A stretch of 64,000 nt of DNA, taken from Diplonema papillatum. Taxonomy: Eukaryota > Euglenozoa > Diplonemea > Diplonemida > Diplonemidae. Made by a program: the position numbers and the translations under genes. Shown in pieces: positions 44,695 through 55,769 of this stretch. The stretch's first letter is position 1, and the number at the start of each line of letters is the position of its first letter. The DNA is taken from positions 1 to 64,000 of the forward strand of contig JAPJBO010000774.1 in NCBI GenBank assembly GCA_030068145.1, read 5' to 3'. Under the pieces are notes generated by a model, which saw only the letters and a list, made by a program, of their open reading frames with translations, did no database searches and was not told where the DNA came from.

Positions 44695-45654
44695 GCTCCG
44701 TTTCCTCTTTTGAACGTGCTCAAAAAAAAAGGCACGCCAATCAACCTGGCTCCACCTGCTTCTCGGGCAGGCGGGCCTTCGAAAAACCTGAACGAAAAGA
44801 ACATCAGTCGTGTCAATCGTCCCGCTCCCCCACCCCCTCCTCCCTATTGACAGTACTGTTCGATTGTCCGTTGTACGCATTTTTGGCTCGCATACCTACA
44901 GGGTGTGCTTGGCAAGATATTTTTGAGTGTAGGGGCCGCTTGCGAATGCGGGCCCGAATACTTTTGTTGTGAGGTGATCCACCAGTCGTAGTAGATTATA
45001 CAACGCTTCGGTGTTGTTGCAGCAGGTAAATCATCACCAATACTGAAGCATCCTGGGTTCTCAACTTTCACGAGCAGCTCCTCACTCAACGCTCCCCCGT
45101 CCCCTCTTTTGCCTTTTCTTCCCGCCCACTTGTACTCATGTACCGTTCCCTGAACGTCGAAAAAGTTAGTAGTTTCTCTCTCCGCCTTCCAGAGTCCAAA
45201 AAACAAGTGGCACAGACCACACAGAAAAGAAAAACTCACAACAAAATGTTCCTTACCCAACTTCACTTTCGAGTATATGGAGATGGAGATCCCCTTTTAC
45301 ACGGCTTCGGCGGGATGCACTCGTCACGATTCGACTGTACTCGTGCTCTATTATGTCAAAGTGGAAGGATCAGGACGGGTGAAACGGCGGGATTATCACC
45401 ACCAGCAACTAAAGGTGCAATGCCGGCATTGTGCATCGCCAGTGTTCGCCCCCGGCCGAAGCTCGGTTTGTCGACGTGTGACGCGATGGACAGCAGCCCT
45501 CTTTGCCCACCCTCCAGACAAACGGCTGTCCTGTCGGCAGACTCTCAGGTTCCGGGCTGATGATGGTCCTCCTTATGTGTTTGTGGCTTAGAGGAAGGCA
45601 GCGCGATGCAGATGACCAGCGCGCGTTCATTCCGAGCACGTTTGCAATGCAGCG
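44695..45654. other. No supported gene
   Basis: Several 75-140 codon frames overlap on both strands; none shows a domain or a splice partner. Confidence 0.35.
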
Positions 45655-46187
45655 TCTCCCCTTTCGCACACGAGATGAAAACTCAGTTCCTCTCTGGAAA
45701 ATGCTGACACCCATCACAGATCAGTCCCCAAAAAACAAAGAAAAGGAAGAAAAGAGAAATGCACCCGCATCAATGCCGCGGCTCGGCTGAGCACAGTTAT
45801 CCGGCGAAGGTGGTGCAGCGAGGTGTTCAACCACTACAAGCGGCAGAAGGTGCACCCCGTGGGGCAAAGGGGCGACTACCCCGAGAACCCGCTCGGCAGA
45901 GCTGGAGCGGCAGTGGCGGCGGAGCATCGGTGGATGCAGTTCGCGATCACGATCAAGAAGGTGCGCGAGGGCGGCCCCGGCGGTGACGCTGGCGGTCATC
46001 GCCGACGGCCACGCCCTCTCCGACAAACTCGGGCTGGCCTTGCGCCGCCCCGCTCTTCACCTCGAGGCCGCTGCCATCCGAAGCGGCCTACCCTTTTGCA
46101 CACGAGATGAAACTCAGCTCCTCTCTGGAAAATACCGACACCTTCTTCTCTTCATCACAGATCAATCCCCCAAAAACAAAAGAAAGG
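45655..46187 (+). pseudogene. Broken TPR-like gene copy A
   Basis: The 5' flank (GCACACGAGATGAAAACTCA... CAGATCAGTCCCC) and first exon (GCGAGGTGTTCAACCACTAC onward) match the intact gene at 48608. An extra base near 45985 and deletions (jump from CCTCGAGGCCGCTGCCATCC to the next unit's flank) destroy the frame. It ends with a second copy of the 5' flank at about 46085-46187. Confidence 0.85.
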
Positions 46188-46193
46188 AAGAAA
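46188..46193. other. Target-site duplication, left (AAGAAA)
   Basis: The AAGAAA before the TIR is repeated at 48231-48236 after it. The uninterrupted flank of copy C reads GGAAGAAAAGAGAAATG, showing the empty site. Confidence 0.7.
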
Positions 46194-46305
46194 CACGGTT
46201 GTGAAACGAATGGATTATTGTACATTATTGTATTTCCCCCGCCGACCAAGAATCATTGTATTTTTATTGTACATTATTGTACATTATTGTACATTATTGT
46301 ACAGT

Positions 46306-47100
46306 TATTGTATAGGGAAAAGTGCCTTAGGGGACTAGTCCCAATGTGAAATGTGCCCTTAGGGGACTAATCCCTATTTTGCATTACAATTCCTGGTAAG
46401 AATTTGCAAAAAAGTTGCTAAGTGCATTTCCTAGTACTTCCCATTGAAAATGTGCCCTTAGGGGACTAGTCCCCTAAGGGCAAACAATTTCATTGGACTT
46501 TTTGCCAGGGAAGTGTACATAGCAAATTTTATCTTGGCCATTTTTGGCCATTTTTCCAGATTTTGGCCATTTTTGCCAATTTTTCCAGATTTTCCAGATT
46601 TTGACCATTTTGGCCATTTTTGGCCATTTTTCCAGATTTTGGCCATTTTTGCCGATTTTTCCAGTTTTTTCAGATTTTGACCATTTTGGCCATTTTTGGC
46701 CATTTTTGCCGATTTTCCAGATTTTGGCCATTTTTGGCCAATTTTGCCGAATTTGGAAAAATCGGCAAAAATGGCCAAAATCTGAAAAAATCGGCAAGAA
46801 TGGCCAAAATCTGGAAAAATCGGCCAAAATCGGCAAAAATGGCCAGAATGTGGAAAAATTGGCAAAAATCGGCAAAAATGGGCAAAAATGGCCAAAATCT
46901 GGAAAAACCGGCAAAAATGGCCGAAATCTGCCAACATCTGCAAAAATCTGGAAAAAATGAAAATTTCCAAAACTTGCTCAAAATCTGCTAAGTGCATTTC
47001 CCTGACAAAAGTCAAGGTAACAATTTCCAAGTGGGACTAGTCCCCTAAGGGCACATTTCACATTGGGACTAGTCCCCTAAGGCACCTTACCCTATTGTAT
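46306..47100. repeat. Nested long inverted repeat (foldback) with TTTTTGGCCA satellite arms
   Basis: Outer arms AAAGTGCCTTAGGGGACTAG and the reverse complement at 47070-47095 match closely. CTAAGTGCATTTCC occurs inverted near 46420 and 46985. The centre consists of GGCCATTTTTGGCCATTTTT repeats on the left and their complement (AAAAATGGCCAAAA) on the right, meeting near 46750. The whole could fold into a stem of about 400 bp. Confidence 0.9.
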
Positions 47101-48069
47101 ATTATTGTACGATTATTGTACATTATTGTACACGCAGTGCTGCAGGGGGTAAGGCGTGTGGAAGGTTCACGACAGGTTTTACACGGAATGACCCGATGAA
47201 CTCGACAGACTTCCGAACATGGTGTCTTTGTCAGGGGTGTTCGAGCGCAAAAAGACAGTGTTGCAGTTCAAAAGGGTGAAAATGCAGCAGGTGCCATATC
47301 ATGGTCTACCAGAAAAAGCGACAAGCATTCGGAAAGGCAGTTGCCACGACAGGTGTCTTGGCGAGGAGGACGTCTTGGTGGATCTTCACTTCGATCTTCA
47401 CTTTGGCAATCTTCACTTCGGACTCAGTTCAGCCCGGAAATTGAAGTGAAGGTTTCCCGAGGTGAAGACCCCCTTGATACAGACATTTGCTTCAAAACGA
47501 CGTTTTCAGGGTCGAACGCAGCAGGGAAGTGAAATACATCGTATTTCGTTCTTTCTCGTTTCCCCGACCGAGCATGCTCTCCAGGGCGTGAACGGATATA
47601 CTGCCCCTTTCATTCAGATACCTGCTGCAATTGGGCGCAGCGAGATAGCTGTCAGAAGCTTCCCGCAACGGAATATACATCTCTGCAAACTAACTTTTTT
47701 CGAATTGGGTGGTAAATCCAGGTGCGCCTGATGCGCCTAAAGGGGTTGTGGAGTACGCGCATTTTTGGTAAATGCTCGGACTGTGTATTCCAGTCTTCAA
47801 CATCTGGGAAAGCCTTTTTCGAGTTTGCTGTTCTGCTCAATCCCTTCTCGATCTCGCAGTTGTTTAAGTGCACTGGGCAGTTTCTTGTTGCGGCCCAGTT
47901 TGTTCGTTGACCTTTTCGTGGAGTTTCTTCCCTTCTGCAGGAGTTTGGCCCTCAGAACCGTGGGCCATGTGTTCTATTTGCAGAAAAGGGAGGCAGTTCC
48001 CGTCATTTCTAGGATATCAGAAGAGTGCCTGATTGCTGCTGGAGCATCAGGATCGCTGGGATCGCTGCA
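47101..48069. other. Interior of the 2.0-kb element, no ORF
   Basis: Unique-looking sequence with frames below 120 codons; no transposase motif. Confidence 0.5.
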
Positions 48070-48236
48070 GTCGTACAATAATGTATTGTATATTATTGTA
48101 AATTATTGTACATTCTTGTAAATTATTGTAAATTATTGTATTATTGTACAGTATTGTATACAATAATATACGAAAATCTGTACAATAAAAATACAATAAA
48201 ATACAATAAACGATTCGTATCACAACCGTGAAGAAA

Positions 48237-48607
48237 AGAGAAATGCACCCGCATCAACGCCGCGGCTCGGCTGAGCACAGTCATCCGGCGAAGGTGGTGC
48301 AGCGAGGTGTTCAACCACTACAAGCAGCAGAAGGTGCACCCTGTGGGGCAGAAGGGCGACTACCCCGAGAACCCGCTCGAACCGGCAGAACTGGAGCGGC
48401 AGCGGCGGCGGAGCGTCGGTGGATGCAGTTCGCGATCACGATCAAGAAGGTGCGCGAGGGCGGCCCCGGTGGTGACGCTGGCGGTCGAAGCGGCCTCCCC
48501 TTTTGCACACGAGATGAAAACTCGGCTCCTCTCTGGAAAATACCGACATCTTCTTCTCTTCATCACAGATCAGTCCCCCAAAAACAAAGAAAAGGAAGAA
48601 AAGAGAA
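48237..48607 (+). pseudogene. Broken TPR-like gene copy B
   Basis: AAATGCACCCGCATCAACGC to GGTGGTGACGCTGGCGGTC matches the first ~240 bp of exon 1 of the intact gene, with a small insertion after the ATG and a frame change near 48395. It then jumps to GAAGCGGCCTCCCC and the 5' flank of copy C. The unit period from B to C is about 366 bp. Confidence 0.85.
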
Positions 48608-51327
48608 ATGCACCGCATCAACGCCGCGGCTCGGCTGAGCACAGTCATCCGGCGAAGGTGGTGCAGCGAGGTGTTCAACCACTACAAGCAGCAGAAGGTG
48701 CACCCCGTGGGGCAGAAGGGCGACTACCTCGAGAACCCGCTCGAACCGGCGGAGCTGGAGCGGCAGCAGGCGGCGGAGCACCGGTGGATGCAGTTCGCGA
48801 TCACGATCAAGAAGGCGCGCGAGGACGGCCCGGCGGCGACGCTGGCGGTCATCGCCGACGGCCACGCCCTCTCCGACGAACTCGGGCTGGCCTTGCGCCG
48901 ACCCGGGTACGACGCGTCTCTTCACCTCGAGGCCGCTGCCATCCACGAAGCGGCAGGGGACACCGAAAAAGCGTGCTCGGCTGCCGAGCAGGCTGAGCTC
49001 GCCCTGCAGGCGGACAAGGACCACGCGGGCACCATGCAGGCCCGGTATAAGAAGGCCTGCCTCCTCGTCAAGCTCGGCCGGCACGCGGAAGCTGAACCTT
49101 GCTTCCGGTCCATCGTGCAGTGGATCTTCGGAGACGGGCGACGGGGCACGCCGATGCAGCAGGAGGTTTGCCCCCCTTCTTCCGGCCTTGTTCCGGCTTG
49201 ACATCCTTCCGGAGAAAGAGGGGTAAGAGAATATTGTTCACGGCCGAATGGCATCAAGCTTCAAAGAAATGCAGAGTCGGGTCTTCTTTTCACCCCCACC
49301 TTGTTGCGTTTTTTTATGGTAACAAGCTTGCTTGTCTATATCAAAAAGTGTCGGATGGCAGCGTGCTGTGTTGAATCACTCAAAACACACGTCGCACAAA
49401 CAAAAACGTGTTTGTCATTACTAAGAAGAGACCGGTGGCAGTGGCAGCGTATTGTGTCATACCTATCAAATAGCTTCATACCACCCGTAAAAGACATCTC
49501 TAACAAACCACGTTGTCATGTAGTTCCTATGAAGAGGGGACTACTCCGGTCCTTTTGGGTTGTTCGGAACCGGATTTCCCAGCATCATTATCGGTTGGCC
49601 AGCTTGTTTCTAGACCTATCCACGGAGTCACTTGCGCTGCCACGGCCATTCCTGTAAGCACCGGTTCAACAGGAGTTACTCGAAAGTGTCGCTGTTTCTG
49701 AGTAACAAAATGGTGGCAGCTGCACCTCCTTTTCCGTTGTCGGCGCGCTGGTTCTCCCTTTGCCCGCCATGGGCGAGGCATTTTTGGCTACTACCTGTAG
49801 AGTCCACCACAACTTCCACCACCACAGGCCGCAGAAAAGCTCCGGTATCCGGCCCAATTCGGGCTTGCCAGCGCGATTTGCCCCCTCGGGAAATTCGAAG
49901 AAACGCACGAGCTGCTTGGGGAGTGCCTCCCTTACTTCGCCAACGAAACGTATGCACCTCTCAGCACACTTCTCCGCTTCATGCAATGCAGCTGCAAGCG
50001 GTACCAGCAAGTACCGCAAGCGCGCACAGCGAACAAGTTTGTGCCCTTATTTCCTGGTTCGAAAGAAGTTCGTGCATCGTTCATATCTCGAGCTGGGGTA
50101 CATAGGTACTACTTCGTTTAGGAAGGGGTTTGGTTCCGGGGTGCACACAACTCCGAAAAATAGGTCAGGTGGACCACGCACTCCTACGCACGCCGCTCAA
50201 GACCAGGCTACCAAGAGAAGGAGGGGGAGAGACCCGGGCTAAGAAGCCTGGAACTAGAGTGATGGACCTTTCTTCGGAGGGGCTCACGCACTCAAAGTTC
50301 GACTTGTACACACTCCTACGCACCGGCAGGAACAAACTGATCGTCCCTCGGGATCGATGGTATCACAAAACGGGGAGTTTTCTTTTGGGGGCAGGTACAA
50401 AACAAGCACCGCGCCAATAATGTTTTCAATCAGCCTCTCTGTTTTTTTTACATAAGCGCCAGCTTGAAAGGAAATGCTCGACGATGCTGCCCGACAAAGA
50501 ACAGAAGGGATCCCAAGTGCTGTAACTACCGAACCACGTGTTGAACGGACGTGAGGTCATGCGGGTCTACCCCTACACGACAAATCACACAAACACAACA
50601 GGTCAAAAAATCCTGAGTGAGAAAACAACACACGGTGGTGTAAGCGAAGAACAAATCAGATTGTGTTTGGAATAAAGGTACCAGGGAAAGCCTGCTACAC
50701 GGGAGCCAAGCTTCACGTGTTCGGCGGTACTGCAGAGCCACGGGCCTACGGGTCAAGTGGCTACCGATTTCCCAAACTAAAGCATCAAGGCGTGGCGCAC
50801 CTTGGGGCTTGGCGCTTGCGCTGAACACAAGCTCGTCGAGACGGTCAGCCACAGGGCAGAGCGGACGGGGTTGTGGCACTGTGCTGCCTCCGACTCAAGC
50901 TTTGCAAGCTGTGGTTGACCGTCACGTTCCTGGACCGGGAGCGGCCTTTTTCTTTTTCTTTTTCTTCTTCTTTCTTCTAAGAATAAAACAAAACTACGCA
51001 TTTCTTCGTATAAGCACCTGTTTTTGTGGGAAATACTTGAGCTGGCTTTGTGATGATACCAGTACGCGGCCAACTCGTCCTCCAGCCTCGGTCGAAATCA
51101 GCACCGGGTGGCGCAAGCGTTTTACTCCAAAACCCACACGTCGCAGGGACATCGAGAACACGTGGCGGTGCCTCGCAGTCGCGGAGAAGTGCTTCATCGG
51201 GATGAAGGACAAGAGCAGCACGCTGCGCGCGGTCGAACGGCAGGTCAACTGGGCCAAGCGCTTCAAGCTCGACGACCGCCTCGCGGCCGCCGAGGAGAGG
51301 CTGGCCGCCCTGAAGGCGGCGGCGTGA
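48608..51327 (+). CDS. TPR-like helical repeat protein, three exons
   Basis: Predicted exons 48608-49165, 49828-50000 and 51147-51327 join GT-AG in phase to 303 aa. From about residue 95 the chain shows paired helices with TPR-like spacing: LHLEAAAIHEAAGDTEKACS, ARYKKACLLVKLGRHAEAEP (Ala and Gly at consensus places), LASAICPLGKFEETHELLGE, and WRCLAVAEKCFIGMKDKSST with WAKRFKLDDRLAAAEERLAA. TPR arrays are protein-protein scaffolds; the partner is unknown. The N-terminal ~90 residues (VFNHYKQQKVHPVGQKGDYL...) form no known domain. Two truncated copies lie upstream with a common 5' flank, so this is the last and only complete member of a tandem array. Intron 2 contains an S1 SINE and an S2 fragment. 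The exons keep coding-type composition throughout. Confidence 0.7.
50452..50672 (-). mobile_element. SINE-like element, subfamily S1, copy 3
   Basis: A poly-T (50442-50449) precedes TACATAAGCGCCAGCTTGAA, so the element lies on the minus strand with an A-tail. It is the best-preserved copy and ends near AACAAATCAGATTGTGTTTG. It sits in intron 2 of the TPR-like gene. Confidence 0.85.
50985..51060 (-). mobile_element. S2 SINE fragment
   Basis: CGTATAAGCACCTGTTTTTG and GGAAATACTTGAG match the S2 head and follow a CTTTTT-rich tract. Only the first ~55 bp remain. CAAAACTACGCATTTCTT just before it recurs at 59416. Confidence 0.6.
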
Positions 51328-51484
51328 GCGGGAAAAAAGGCGCGGGCTACAAAAGAAGGAAACCCGGCCCCTGTCCTGCCTCCCTCCGCTCCCGCGGGGC
51401 GTCCACAGAGCGGCGGGAGTCCCGTGTTTTCCCTCGGAGGGCCGTGGTGCTGAACTCCTTGCTTGCTGGCACGCTGAGCGAAAT

Positions 51485-51642
51485 TGGCAGGTATCCCTCT
51501 GCCGAGGCTAAATGTCTCCTCCGGGAAGTCGATGGCTAGCACAGTGCGGTGTTGCGAGCAGTCCGGAAAGATGCGTGCTGAGCAAAATCGGCAGGTATCC
51601 CTCTGCCAAGGCTAAATATCTCCGGGAGGCCGATGGCTAACA
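51485..51642. repeat. ~110-bp imperfect tandem duplication
   Basis: GGCAGGTATCCCTCTGCC-AGGCTAAAT occurs at 51487 and 51591, each followed by CTCCGGGA-G-CGATGGCTA. Confidence 0.85.
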
Positions 51643-52660
51643 CAGGAAAGCGAAGAACCTTGAGAAAGAAGGTCCCCCGAAGCCGATGTGAGTGGTGCGA
51701 GGTGGCATCGCATTCGGTCCGCCGCAGAGGGAAACACTCGTTTTCCCCGAGATTTCGTCGCGCAGGGCGCCTCAAAAATTGTTCTTCGCGATTTTGTGCG
51801 AAGGGCTCTCGAGCGGGGGGGGGTCTGGCGTGCAAGCAACCCGCTGGGGAGGAATCGATCCCAGAAGGAAGGAAACAGAGGAAGACGGTGCACGCGCGAC
51901 CAACTAAAAGAGTAAAGAGGATCGGCCTCAATCTGTTATTCCATTGCTGTATCGATCACGGCGAAGTATCTGTTTTGGGCACGGTGGTTCACTGTAACCT
52001 CGGTGGTCGATCGTGTGCGAAGTGGTACCCGCGCAAGCGTGTTCATCCCGACGACGATTACTTGCGAGGCACCGTTATCATGGTCCTATCGAGCACGCGT
52101 GGGTTCAGCCGACAGCCACCTGCGGAGATGAGTGGTCACCACCCGCGCGTCTAGGCAGCTCTCTTTCAAGCCACGCTCTCTTCAGGGAAACGAACGCGAA
52201 AAAAGGTGTCACACGCCAGGAGGCCGCGATCCAATCCTGGGGACTGCGTCGTTTGACCGCCGTATTCCCAGCTTTGCCAAACGTTAGTTGCTTCGAGTTT
52301 TACTAAAAATTGAAGCAGTAAGCAGGCCTCCCCCCTGTTCCATCACTTCACGGTCGCCCGCGGGGGGGTGGCCTCATTCATGTACTTTGCCGATTTCCGT
52401 GTGCGAGAAAACGGTAATCACGGTCCGTGGGGAGGAAAAAAGCGAAGAAAAAACACAAAGTTTGTATGCCCACACAAAATGACTCTTTTCCCGTTTTCGA
52501 TGCCGTTGCTGCTGCTTGAATTCCCGAAGGCGGTTCAGAAAAAGCTATTTACCTCAGCATCGGGATTCGAACCTCGAAGAGGAACAGGGGATCGGGTGTT
52601 GTGTGTGTGCGACACTGACCACAACAGCGTCGAGGAACCTGCGACTTGTTCGACTTGACT
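51643..52660. other. No supported gene; tRNA-like B-box on minus strand
   Basis: A 173-codon plus-strand frame at 51633-52154 is unrecognised. On the minus strand near 52640-52545, TGGTCAGTG and GGTTCGAATCCC are spaced like RNA polymerase III A and B boxes, but stems do not pair well, so it is at most a tRNA-derived repeat. Confidence 0.35.
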
Positions 52661-52664
52661 TAAC

Positions 52665-53062
52665 CTTACTTGCTCTAAGAAACCCATGCCACCAACAAAG
52701 GTCACCCGGAGACCCTAAAATACTGGGATCTCAAGCGAATTTTTATCTCAAACCCCAGGCAAGCTTCATAAAAGCATGTTGAAAGTATGTTGCGCTTGCC
52801 ATGACTAATTCTGTACACGTTGGTTCTCCAAACCTAGGACGGCGTGGAGGTGACTCGTCATAAGAAGCACGCAGCTTGGTAAGAACCGAAGACAAAGTAC
52901 ATAATGTTGTCAACAATGAAAAACAAAAGAACCAACAAAAGCTACAACTAGAACCAACCACCACTCTTACGACACTCAGAACACAAAGGATATCTTCCCA
53001 TAGCGACGAAGGTCACCCGGAGACTTTAAAACCCCAGAGTTTCAAGCGAACTTTCACTCTAA
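52665..53062. repeat. Two copies of the GGAGACCCTAAAAC repeat
   Basis: Copies at about 52665-52755 and 52985-53062 match 10700-10785: GGTCACCCGGAGACCCTAAA, TCAAGCGAA and a CTCTAAAAC end. They lie directly upstream of VPS45, so promoter sequence of that gene overlaps repeat DNA. Confidence 0.8.
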
Positions 53063-53190
53063 AACTACGTATTTATTTCGAACCTGTCTGCAACGCGAAC
53101 CAGGGAGGTGGGGGAGTGGCGCGGGAAGTCGGGTGCTACCGAAACGACGGAACGCCGATCGGAATAGCCGCGGGAAAATAAAGCACGGCA

Positions 53191-55769
53191 ATGGCGGCAG
53201 TCAGCTCGCCTGCGACGACCGCCACGATGGCGACCATCGTGAGCAACCTGCACTCGTTCGACTTGGTCGCCTGCGCGAGGCGGAGCATCGAAAAGGTGGT
53301 CGACGAAAAGGGCCTGAAGATCCTCCTCATGGACGAAACCACGCAGGACGTGGTCAGCATGTGCTACAGCTTCAGCGACCTCCTGCAGAAGGACCTGTAT
53401 CTCCTCGATAAAGTGTCGTCCACCGACCGCCAGAAGCAGGGCCACCTGAAGGCCATGGTGTACGTCCGCCCGACCGAGGAAAATGTCCAACACATCTGTA
53501 GGGAGCTCAGGAACCCACTGTACGCGGAGTACCACCTTTTCTTCACAAACATCGTCCCCGAAGACCTCCTTGACGATCTCGCCTTGGCGGATGAGCACGA
53601 AGCGGTGAAGCAAGTCCATGAGGTGTACACTGACTTCTTCCCGATGCACCCGTGGACCTTTTCAGTCGACCTGCACAAGCCGCTCATCAAAGACCGAGAG
53701 CTGCAGTACTGCTCTCCCCGCATCGTCGACTCGCTGGTCGGCGTCCTACTGTCCATCCGCCGCAGACCCGCGATCCGATACCAAGGCAGCTCTACGGTGG
53801 CCGCGACGCTGGCCAAAGACCTCTCGAAGCGAATGAACATCGAAGCCGCGCTCTTCGACCGAAAGTCCGACGAATGCCTCCTCATCATCCTCGACCGGGC
53901 CGACGACCTCGCAACGCCGCTGCTCACGCAGTGGTCGTACGAAGCGATGGTCCACGAAGAATTCAGCATCCTGAAGCACAAGACGGCCATAGCCGCGACG
54001 CAGTCCGATGGCAGCACGAAGCAAGAGGAGATGAACTTGGTCCCCCTGTTCGACAAATTCTGGTCGGACAACTTGCACGTCACGTGGGGCGATCTGTGCA
54101 GCAACGTGAAGGCCGTCGTCGACTCGTACCAGGAAAAGACCAGCAACCGCGCCAGCTCGAACAACCTGGAGGACCTTCGAAAAATCATGGACAAAATCCC
54201 GGAACTCAAGAAAGAGTCCATCACCATGTCGAAGCACGCGAGTATGGCTTTGGCTTTCTCCCGGACCCCTAGCGTCGCAACAAAATCGAAACCCCTGCTT
54301 CGGGACCACGCCCCCTGATTCCGAAACAAAAAACGATTCTCTCGAGAATCTCTGCTCTGCGTGCGTGTGGTTCATGTACACAAAAATAACTCAATGCTCT
54401 GCAAGAAGCCAATAGGAACGCGCAATGCGAAACGCACACCGCCAACGTGCACGAGCCCGGAACTTCTTTGTTGGGCTGTGGTTGTACCCGGAAAGCGATC
54501 TTTTTGAGCTACCTGGTTGCTTGATCTGCACCCTTTCGTCGAACCCGCCAGCACCCGGCACAAAGCCGGCGAGATCCAGGCACACACCCGGCAAAAACCC
54601 AAAACTGATCACACCTTTCACAAATTCTTTTCGCACTCGCAGCGCTGGCCGCTGAGCTCGGCAGAATCATTCGCAACCGAAAGCTTCTCGAACTGTCGCT
54701 CCTCGAGCAAGACTTGGTATGATCCCTTTCTTGGGCCTGGCGCCTCTTTTTCTAGCGCTAACATTATTGCGGGTTGCTGTACGATGTATCGTGCAGGCTG
54801 AAGAGAGCGTAGGCAGCGTGTTTTGCAGAATTCCTAACCTGAAAGTGAAACGGGGTAAATACAAGTAGGAAACGATAAACCGGCACACAAACAAACGCAC
54901 AACACGAACAACGAGATGCCTCCTTTGCTTGCCTCCAGCAACAAGGACCCCATGGTAGCCCGTGGGACTGGCGCGCGAATAAGGCCGGAGTATGCGATTT
55001 CGGAGTGCGCCGGGGTGTGTGACGTTTGCGGATAGGGTGCTTTCAGCGGGTCGACCACGCGACGAGAGACCAAGGAAAGGGGATCCCCCTTCCAGAGGCA
55101 CAACAATTTTGTCGAAGCCTCCCATAGTTGAGCCGGTCCAGATAGACTGCGAAAAGACTGCTGTTAGACTGTCAAAGACAGCAGCAGGCAATTCGAGGGA
55201 TGGACCTGCTTAAAACTTGTTGAACGTGCACACGGAAAAGTACAGCGGCACGAGATTTGGGCCCGTGACCGTGGTGTACCGATCGGCGGGTGAGCCGAGC
55301 CCTCACGGGGTTCCGCTTCGCGCGCGAAGAAGCAACGCCGCAACCACAGGTCTGCAGCAACGGTCATCGGGAGCACGCGGACCGTGTGGAGGAGATGCTG
55401 GAAAGCGGGGAAATCACCGAAACGAAAGACCTCGTCCGCCTGGTGATGTTGTACATGCTGCGGTGGGAGCGGAGCAAGGACAACCAAATAGGCCGGTTCA
55501 AGAACCTGCTGAAGTCCAGGGGCATCACCTCCGACGAGGAGGAGGCACTCGACCAGGTGCTGGAATACGGCGGCGCCGCCAAGCGAGCGAGCGACTTGTT
55601 CGACGACAAGAAGTTCACATCGATCCTTCGCCAAGCCGTGAAAGGGCTCCAAGACGTCGAGAACGTCTACACGCAGCACGAGCCGCTCTTGAAACGCACC
55701 CTCCGCGACATCTTAAAATCGAAGCTGCCGCTGGAGACCTTTCCTTACCTTGCCAACCCCCGGACGCCG
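53191..55769 (+). CDS. VPS45: VPS45-type Sec1/Munc18 protein, 3' end missing
   Basis: Predicted exons 53191-54241, 54643-54716 and 55350-55769 join GT-AG in phase (515 codons; the family is about 570). Matches to VPS45 in order: GLKILLMDETTQDVVSM, LKAMVYVRPTEENV, LLIILDRADDLATPLLTQWS with YEAMVHE, SKHA plus TLAAELGRIIRNRKLLEL across the first join, then LVRLVMLYMLRWER, LEYGGAAKRASDLF and LKGLQDVENVYTQHEP (here KGLQDVENVYTQHEP). The family alignment runs gap-free across the first two introns. VPS45 binds Tlg2/syntaxin-16-type SNAREs and promotes fusion at TGN and endosomes. After ANPRTP a GTATGC donor follows, but the final block with the conserved IGG...EE strand was not found before the kinase gene. 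Reading through gives an early stop at 55904. Confidence 0.9.

Larger units (their letters stand above)
46194..48230. mobile_element. 2.0-kb non-autonomous TIR element in the TPR array
   Basis: It starts CACGGTTGTGAAACGAATGG and ends with the reverse complement of CACGGTTGTGATACGAATCG. (ATTATTGTAC)n-type repeats lie just inside both ends (46220-46320; 48070-48215). Flanking AAGAAA is duplicated, and the neighbouring array copy gives the pre-insertion sequence. No transposase ORF is present, so it depends on a partner elsewhere. The family is unclear from TIR and 6-bp target alone. Confidence 0.85.

Noticed and set aside
52545..52640. tRNA gene on the minus strand
   Set aside because: A- and B-box-like motifs are present, but T-stem and acceptor stem do not pair.
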